Assembly (NCBI RefSeq): GCF_019703515.2
Contig: NC_059356.1
Coordinates: 23,564,197 to 23,628,196, forward strand
Reading direction: 5' to 3'
Length of the DNA stretch: 64,000 nt
DNA from: Myxocyprinus asiaticus
Taxonomy: Eukaryota > Chordata > Actinopteri > Cypriniformes > Catostomidae
The notes under the pieces are model-generated. The model worked only from the letters and a program-made list of their open reading frames with translations. It had not been told where the DNA came from and did no database searches. Of the stretch, positions 57,401-64,000 are shown in pieces (position 1 is the stretch's first letter; every line of letters begins with the position of its first letter). Position numbers and translations under genes: made by a program.

Positions 57401-58636
57401 GTCACATATATACATATTTATTTATTTATTTATTTTTATTAAGAATTTAATTAAAATGTCACCCAGGAACATAGGCGAGTGACAATTATTTAGCTATCCC
57501 TACAACTTTTCTCCTTTACAATAAATGTGATCATATACACCTTTCAATGTTGAGAAATGTGTTAGTAGTATATACACTATATAATATTTTAGGCCTTTGT
57601 ATAAATGAACATTAATAAACACTATAAAGAGGCGCTGTTCCTTGTTAGTTCACATTAACAATATATCTATAAATTAACATAAACCAAGATTAATAAATGC
57701 TGTGAAAGGGTGTTGTTCATTGTTAGTTAACATTAATGTCTCTTTAAGGTTAAGAAATGTGTTAGTATATGTATTAATTAACATTAACCAACATCAATAA
57801 ATTATATAAATAAGTGTTGTTCATTGTTAGTTCATATTAATTAATTCATTAACTAATGTTAACTAAGGCATTAACTAATGTTAACAAATGCAACCTTATT
57901 GTAAAGTGTTACTGTTTCATTCATCTGATAACTTTTTGTAAGAATAAAGTAATCTATGAGAAAGCTGCAAATGATCTCAGATCATCTCAGGAGGTGCTGT
58001 GAGTTTAGTTAGCTTTATTTCCATGGAGCAGTTTGCGAAAGTGATTAAATCATAAAATAATACAAGACACATTCACCTTGAACCTAAAACTGAGTTCTAC
58101 TTTCTTTTCTTTAGGTAGCAATAACAATTACCAAAACGCAATACAATTTTTTTTTTATATAAGAACACACATTTGGCACATTAATTTGGGAACACATGGA
58201 AAATTATTAGGCTAATTTATTACGATTATTATTATTATTATCTTTACATTTATAATTGTCTTTAGTTCTTAATTTGTAGGCTAGTAATTTTCCACCTGTT
58301 GTCAATGACAGATACTTGTGTGATGGCAAATGGGGCCATTGGAGACGTTAAATGTTTGGATTTGTGGTGAGGTGGTTATATAATATTTTTTGATCACTTC
58401 AATATTTTAAATGCTTTTTTGATTTAGTTTAAAGTGCATTTTGAATTTAGAAATGTCTTTTGTTTAAGTTTTTTGTGTTTCAAAAAATGAATTACATTTT
58501 TAAAGCAAAATCAATAAAGCACAAATATTGACCTACCCACGGCAGGGATGTTAACAGTGTTATCGGATATCGCAATATTTTTTAATGCGATTCTAGATTA
58601 AATATGTTTTACATATCTCCCAGCCCTATTGTGCAG

Positions 58637-59069
58637 CCCACCAATATCGTTAAAGCATGCAGCAGAATGACCGACCACTTCCACCAACAGTACAGTCAAT
58701 CTGTGACCTCCAGTGATACAATTGCTGTGTGTGTGAGATCGCCCCATTAGATGGGAAAGGCCATCTGACTAACATTTGAATTGGCCAACCACAGTTTGGA
58801 TTATTTACGTGACGTTTAGGGGTAGGTAAATCTGGATATAACAGTGAGACAAAAGCAGAATATACCGTACAGGTTTACTTGAGGATATCTCAAACACAAC
58901 ACTGAATATCATGTCTTTCAAAGATTTGATGCCATGAAACTCAAACTTTGTGATTCTTTTCTTAGAATTACTCACAGTAGCAGCCTGGGAACTTATAAAC
59001 ACCACCTTGTTTCCTGATGGACTGATGTACTGTATGTACACCCTGATAACCGGAAACTGCTTAAAGTCA
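58637..59069. other. Short unannotated stretch
   Basis: Nothing supported. Confidence 0.5.
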
Positions 59070-59753
59070 TGTCACGGCTCCGGTGAGTCTGCTGGTTTGT
59101 TTTGTATGTTATGTTATTTTCTCTCCCTCATTTCTCGCAGGCGTGGCTGGCATGCATGATCGCCATTTCCATGGGAACACTGATTGTTCCCGGGGGAACG
59201 CTAATCATGCCACTGATTAGCGTGCTGAGCAACACCTGTTCTCCTCTAATTCACTCCCTTCTTAAGCCCTTTGTGTTCTCATTATCTTTGCTAGATTGTT
59301 GTTTGGTGTGAAGTAACTAACCTCACTCTCTCTGCCTAGATGGTCCTGTCTCTTGTGTCTGTTTGTTGCTCACGTGTTGGGTGTGTGGTTGCCTACCAGT
59401 TTGCTGCATATCAGCTGGGTTTCCACGGAGGATACCTTGTCTTTGCCCAAGTGTCAGGAGCTAGATCGCCCTACCCTGCTGGCCGTCGCTCTGCACCTCA
59501 CTAAGCTTCATTGGAGGATTCCACAAATCTATTCCTGACTTCCACAATGCACACACTCATTCTACTAACACACTCTTCACGGAATGCCCCGGGCGTGGCG
59601 ACAGCACGTGTGCTTCTCTGTCATCTCTCCCCGCTGCTGCAGCCGGTACCAGGATCCTCGACATCAACAGTGACTGCTCACATTTATTGTAAATAAATCC
59701 TTTGAACTGTTCCTCTGCATTTGGGTCTGTTTGTCTCACTATCGCTCGTTACA
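59070..59753 (+). repeat. Solo LTR, probably gypsy-type
   Basis: It starts TGTCACGGCTCC and ends CTCGTTACA, with AATAAATCC near 59692 as a polyadenylation signal, then a T-rich end. The GC-richer composition stands out from the flanks. No internal coding region is attached and no 5-bp TSD can be seen, so the ends may be off by a few bases. The gypsy class is a guess from end type and length. Confidence 0.55.
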
Positions 59754-60873
59754 GCCAGCCCATCAATATAGAGTGCAATTTTGAGAAAGCACTTGCTATT
59801 TTTGTGTGCAAAATGCATCAGTATAAGGTCCATGGGTGGCACTGATTTTGGTCATAATTTTTGTCATGGTCTTGCTATCAGATATTTTAGATGCATAATT
59901 GCTTTGTCATATAAGGAAATAGCTGCTCCATTGAAGTCTGAATGAATAACGAAGGTTTAGCTGAATGGGAATGCTCTCCAGGAACTGACCCTCTTGTGAA
60001 AAACACATGGGAATAAAACAGTGATCTTCTAAAATACAGTACATACTCAAAGATTCCAGTATTCAGCTCTGTAGAAAAGGGATTTTAATCTTAATGAACT
60101 GAATTTCAGACATGACCTAGCTAGTTAGTTCTAATGGTCGGGCCATGATAATGAGATTCCTGTTTAGCAAATGACTGAAAAAGCCTTGAAACACTCACAA
60201 TCGCTTCTTGCATACACTTCAGGAAATATGTTTCATTTGTCCACTGGTAAAAGCAGGCAAGTGTGTGATTATTATGAGAGCAAATGAGGATGTAAATGCA
60301 TTCATGCAGGGCAATAGAGCATGACCCTTAAGCACGTATCCAAACATACATACATACACAGATAGAGTGAAAGTATAGGAGAGCAAGACATCACCTAAAT
60401 GTCTAACAAATTGTCCTATTCTGATAATACATAAACACATCAGTGTGTGTGGAGAAATGTGTTTGATCAGTGCAGCAGTTTTAATATGAGTCTTCTGCAG
60501 CCCAGGCTGAAAAAGGACAGGACCCAGGGTAAACACACAACCACAAAGCCCCAGAGGAATGAATAATAGATGGAGAAAACCAATCAATAGAGAGCAAGTT
60601 TGTGTGGAAGTGTAGGGCTGTTTGGATGCAGAACACTCTTCACATTACAGCAATTACAGTCTAATCTTCATGTAATCACTCACTGATGCTATCTATTTGG
60701 AAAGGATTAAAGGAGAAATTCATGATAAGAGGGGAGAGGGGATTGGAGTGGAGTGGAGGTATAGAGAGAAAGAGAAATAACTTTGGAAGAAAAAGATCCA
60801 CTTCAAATTTTACTGAAGCACCTTAATTTATTTTTTCTTCTGATTTTATCTTCTATTTTTCTTCTATCTTTTT
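59754..60873. other. No gene recognised
   Basis: No coding or repeat signal that I can support. Confidence 0.5.
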
Positions 60874-61455
60874 CTATCTTCTTCTGCTGTATTGAGTGTT
60901 TTTACTTTGTATTGATGCTTTATCAATATTAAATGTAAAACCATCATGCCAAGAAAGTACTTTGAAATCAGGCGCTGACAGCGGCAGGGGAACGGTCTCC
61001 ATGGCCGAGGGAGCTGACAGCGGCAGGGGAACAGCCTCCATAGCTGTGAGTGCCTGCAGCAACTGGAGAATGGCCTCCATGGCCGGGAGCGTTGGCAGCG
61101 ACTGAGGAATGGCCTCCTTGGCCTTGGTGGTCAAGAACAGGCTCAACAAAGGGGGCTGCAGCTGAACCATTCTTCCTTCTCCTCCTCCGCTTCGGAGTCA
61201 TTGGAGATCTGGGAGTTTAACTGGATGGGGGTGTGCTGGAATGGTCACTCTTGGGAGGCTTCCACAAGGCATGATCCAATTAACCCTATGGGACAGGTAG
61301 CTCATGAAACCCCCAAATGACAAATTTCCCAGACTTCCCATCTCCCAGGAGCCAAGGGGATCCTCAAGGCAGGTGTCAAAGATTTCCTTGAGTATGGTGT
61401 CATTGTAGTCCAGCCCCTCAGCTGTTCTTAGGAACTTGCCGGCAAAAACCCTCAC
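60874..61455 (-). pseudogene. Retroelement gag-like fragment
   Basis: The frame 61455-61198 has GLDYNDTILKEIFDTCLEDP and LSFGGFMSYLSHRVNW, a helical pattern I recall from gag-like proteins of fish LTR elements. It ends in a TGA that overlaps the ATG of the next frame (61201-60968). That frame starts with a basic run (PKRRRRRKNG) and goes into a degenerate PAAVS/GHG repeat coded by the minisatellite below. There is no zinc knuckle, protease or RT, so the call rests on weak resemblance. Confidence 0.35.
60972..61115. repeat. Minisatellite, about 45-bp unit, 3 or more copies
   Basis: GCTGACAGCGGCAGGGGAAC is repeated at about 60975 and 61012, each followed by a CTCCATGGCC-like word; weaker units follow near 61055 and 61095. 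It is unusually GC-rich for this window. Confidence 0.75.
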
Positions 61456-61787
61456 ATCAGAATGTGAAGTGGGCGGGTGTTAATGTCAAGCCCTGCTTGA
61501 AATTGAATTGAGAGAAAGAGAGATGTTTATGGCGTGTTTAAATTCTGAAATTAATTTTTTTTTTGTCCCACACACAGATTATCTATCAGTGTGAACTGAA
61601 AGAGGAAGACATTCTGCTTGGCAGTTGAATAATGCGTTGCGATAATATTGCTCTCAAGTCTAACAGTAGCTCTAAAAAGAGAGAAATGAATGGAGGCTGC
61701 CAGTGTATTGCAGGCTGATGAGAACTCAGGCAGGACAGCAAATATAAGTGAGGCAATGAGTTTAATTGAATAAACAGAATAAGATGC

Positions 61788-61844
<57 letters not shown>

Positions 61845-62401
61845 GTCTCTGCTGTACATCCAGAGAAATGGAGTGCTCTGATCACCATGGAGATGGTGAT
61901 TCTTGTTAACCTCTGGCAGAAGGGGGTTGGGGTGCAGAGGGCAGAGGGCAGATGTGTTCTGCCAACTCTGAGCCATCTGTCAGAGCAGAAAAGTGATGGA
62001 GAGACCAGCGTGAGTGGGACTATAATATTCTGTTTGTTCATTTCAGTGTGCAAGATGGACAGTGAGAATGACAGTGCCACGGCTACTGAGGAAAGAGTGA
62101 GACAGACTGTGTGAGAGTATGTATATGCGAATATGTGTGTGGAAATGAGGTTGGAAACTGAGAACCATTTAAATGTCATTTTTTTTAAAGAATACTGTAA
62201 CCAAATTAATTTTATAAATGTTGTTTCCTTTAAGGCTTCTTGAATGTGCATTCTTCTGCCGATGTGGACGGAGCATCATACTAAAATACTTTGACAGTGT
62301 TTCCACTCAGCAGCTACCAGTCTAGCCCGATTCCCAAACAAATTACTCTTATGAGTCGGTTACTTTGAATTTATTATGCAAAACACACAGCGTGACCATT
62401 G
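61456..62401. other. No gene recognised; contains (AG)n
   Basis: Apart from the AG run, nothing is supported. Minus-strand open frames across the run are made of Ser-Leu repeats and are rejected. Confidence 0.55.
61793..61841. repeat. (AG)n microsatellite
   Basis: An uninterrupted AG run of about 49 bp, likely variable in length. Confidence 0.95.
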
Positions 62402-62419
62402 TAGCACTTAATCAAGATT

Positions 62420-63010
62420 GAAGATGATACCATTGTTATCAGTCTCATAAAAGACAAAGATAACAGCCTGTATAGAAACAGTGTGGATCTGCTAACTCTG
62501 TAGTGTGACACTATCAACCTAGGCTTCAACATCACAAGAACCGTAGAAATTATTATAGAATTTAGAAAGCATCCTCTAGCAAATGTCACCCTGGTAATCA
62601 TGAACTTGAGAGTTAAGGTTGTGGAATCTCACAGTTTCTCGGGCTCTACAATCTGCAAAACTTTCTTAGATAGAATGAAAACATCACAAAAAAGCACAAC
62701 AGTGCCTGTGCTTCAAGATTTAAGAGGCTCAACATTACACAACCTATTCTCCTGCATTTTTACAGAGCCATCATTGCAAGCCATCAATTGCTAACTCCAT
62801 CATTGTCTGGTTTGGCATGACCAGTGCACAATCCAAAAATCAACTCCAACACATAATCATATGTGCAGAAAAACTGATTGCAGAAAAACTGAAAAACTGA
62901 TCTATTTCAGAGTTACCCTCTGGAAAACTTTCAGAGCCATCCTGACCAAAACCAGTAGACACCTAAAGAGCTTATTCCTTGTGGTCTGGTCTTTTGATGA
63001 TGTGCAGAAT
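62420..63010 (+). pseudogene. L2-type LINE reverse transcriptase fragment, decayed
   Basis: The plus strand reads DDTIVISLIKDKDNSLYRN, matching the motif C region of L2 RT, then NITRTVEIIIEFRKHPLANV, VESHSFSGSTI and finally SIIVWFGMTSAQ, in the order seen in the LINE at 27124-28135. Stops and frameshifts break it and both ends are lost. It is more decayed than the copy at 26370. Confidence 0.7.
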
Positions 63011-63429
63011 ACAAATGTAACTATAAAAAGTTCCATATTAAATTAATTTTAATACTGATAATTGTTCATGAAATAATGAAAGTATTGTAAAATACACTTT
63101 CTAAGACAGTAAAAAAAAATGTACACCAGTACATTTAGTAAATTCAACCTTTGTTCACAGGTGAGGCAAAAGGTTCATTTTAGACTGTGGTTGAGCTCTA
63201 AGAGGATGGATCCTTAAAGAATGGCCTCACACTGGCTTGCACTGGGTCTGCAGTTGATCGATACACTTGGCTGAAAGGGTTTGGAAGGACAAAAGAGCTT
63301 GAAGGGAAATCAAGGGGGAAGCTGCCCTTTCAGTCCATTCAACCTCTCCTCCATAAAGTAATCATTCACTTAAATCCTAAACCAATCAAATTCCCCAATC
63401 AAATTGGGTTGATTCCTGTTGCTGCTGGC
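63011..63429. other. No gene recognised
   Basis: Spacer between the L2 remnant and the LINE 5' region at the right edge. Nothing supported. Confidence 0.5.
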
Positions 63430-63756
63430 GCCTAGCTCGAGTCTGTGTTTGTAACCTGCTAGCTTTTTTTTAGCATCGCTTATCTATCTGTTTCCAGCTT
63501 TGAATCTTTAAAATCTGCCATGTTTCAGCACACATCAGGGTTTCCCCCGCATTATCCTCTTATCACGCTTAAACTGTGTGCATTTTACAGCGCGCACCCA
63601 TTTTCTCCTCTGTGTTACATGGATTATTGGATCGATCTCAAAGCGCCACTTATCAAGAACAACCATAACAACAAACAACTGTGTGAGGGATTCACATCGT
63701 TCGCAAACCCTCAGCGCTCAGGAACAACCAACAACAACAAACAATTGCAGTAAGTC
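63430..63756 (+). other. Probable 5' untranslated region of the LINE at the edge
   Basis: The stretch before the open frame at 63757 is non-coding, with a T-rich GCTAGCTTTTTTTTAGCATC block near 63459 and AACAACAA-rich sequence before the start. The 5' UTR role is inferred from position; the true 5' end of the element is not fixed. Confidence 0.4.
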
Positions 63757-64000
63757 ATGGTATCCACTCATATTATTGCTTCCTGCATTACATGCCATGT
63801 TTACTATAGCTTCTTCCATTCCAACACATGTGATAAATGTAAGAAATTAGTCAGGCTGATGGAGAAGGTTAATGAGTTAGAGACCCACATCCGAAAACTA
63901 GTGGAGGTCAGTGAGAAAGAGAAGCCGGTAGATACCGTTTCAGATGTGGGTAGTACAGCGAGCAACACACACACTTTGGTTCCGGCTGAAGAGCCCCCGC
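63757..64000 (+). CDS. LINE ORF1-like protein, N-terminal part, runs off the window
   Basis: From the ATG at 63757 the frame is open for 81 codons to the window edge. It has two Cys pairs (C10-x2-C13 and C25-x2-C28, in CDKCKK), a possible zinc-binding pair, followed by a heptad-like coiled coil (LVRLMEKVNELETHIRKLV, residues 31-49) and a Ser/Thr-rich part. Short N-terminal Cys pairs and a coiled coil are seen in ORF1 proteins of fish CR1/L2-type LINEs, which bind the element RNA. The exact clade cannot be set from this piece. It is the only element frame in the window without a visible break, but only its start is seen. Confidence 0.55.
   Translation, partial: MVSTHIIASCITCHVYYSFFHSNTCDKCKKLVRLMEKVNELETHIRKLVEVSEKEKPVDTVSDVGSTASNTHTLVPAEEPP

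Larger units (their letters stand above)
55082..57912. mobile_element. 2.8-kb GGTAACAC-ended element nested in hAT copy B
   Basis: The left end GGTAACACTTTACAATAAGG and the right end, CCTTATTGTAAAGTGTTAC, are inverted, and the match goes on inward through TTGCATTTGTTAA. The flanks TGTTTCATT (55073-55081 and 57913-57921) are a perfect 9-bp direct repeat (8 bp if one base belongs to the end). The paralogous site in hAT copy A reads TGTTTAATT without an insertion. It shares GGTAACACTT ends with the element at 40975-45165. No transposase motif is seen. Confidence 0.82.
54569..58628. mobile_element. hAT element copy B with perfect TSD and nested insertions
   Basis: TTGTGCAG flanks both sides (54561-54568 and 58629-58636). 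The ends are TAGGGCTGTGCAATA and TCTCCCAGCCCTA. Without the nested 2.8-kb insertion the element is about 1.2 kb and aligns to copy A at 10811-11789. No transposase is seen. Confidence 0.88.

Noticed and set aside
59070..59753. Host gene exon in the GC-richer block
   Set aside because: TG/CA ends and an AATAAA near the right side fit a solo LTR better; the short open frames have no motif.
61551..62251. Long minus-strand open frames with Ser-Leu repeats
   Set aside because: They read through the (AG)n microsatellite; repeats keep frames open by chance.

Overview
The window looks like a repeat-dense, AT-rich stretch of a teleost genome, most likely a cypriniform. That reading is an inference from the element mix (hAT, Tc1, Harbinger, fish-type L1 and L2 LINEs, DIRS, gypsy LTRs) and from familiar fish MITE ends; no host gene fixes the species. 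I found no host protein-coding exon, rRNA or tRNA gene that I can defend. Almost every long open frame is a piece of a transposable element, and all but one at the right edge are broken.

Layout. 1-6.8 kb: hAT elements, one with a perfect 8-bp target-site duplication (TSD) and a Harbinger-type MITE inside it, then a decayed Charlie/ZBED5-like hAT transposase. 6.8-11.8 kb: MITE pieces and copy A of a hAT element. 11.9-17.1 kb: a decayed L1-clade LINE on the minus strand (ORF1, endonuclease, RT) with a deletion in the RT palm, a tandemly duplicated ORF1 3' end and a 207-bp insertion. 17.6-19.5 kb: an interrupted Tc1 copy. 19.5-21.8 kb: a deleted DIRS retrotransposon. 21.9-23.1 kb: a second Tc1 copy. 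23.2-26.0 kb: a transposase-like gene of a family I cannot name, flanked by 16-bp inverted repeats. 26.4-28.1 kb: a 5'-truncated L2 LINE. 32.06-37.28 kb: a nearly complete DIRS with gag-like, RT/RNase H and tyrosine recombinase regions, inverted terminal repeats (ITRs) and an internal complementary region (ICR).

40.7-45.5 kb: a palindromic MITE split at its centre by a 4.2-kb element with terminal repeats of about 180 bp. 49.0-52.5 kb: a hAT element with a perfect TSD next to the 3' end of a gypsy element and its LTR. 53.0-58.6 kb: two hAT elements with TSDs; the second holds a three-level nest (hAT > GGTAACAC element > Harbinger MITE), and each inner insertion can be compared with an empty-site relative inside this window. 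59.1-61.5 kb: a solo LTR and a gag-like fragment. 62.4-64.0 kb: an L2 remnant, then the start of an open LINE ORF1-like frame that leaves the window.

How the parts relate. These are parasites inserted into one another, not a cooperating gene set. The main value of the window is the relative timing given by nests, TSDs and paralogous empty sites. The two items most worth checking are the unclassified transposase element at 23.2-26.0 kb and the pair of GGTAACAC-ended elements.
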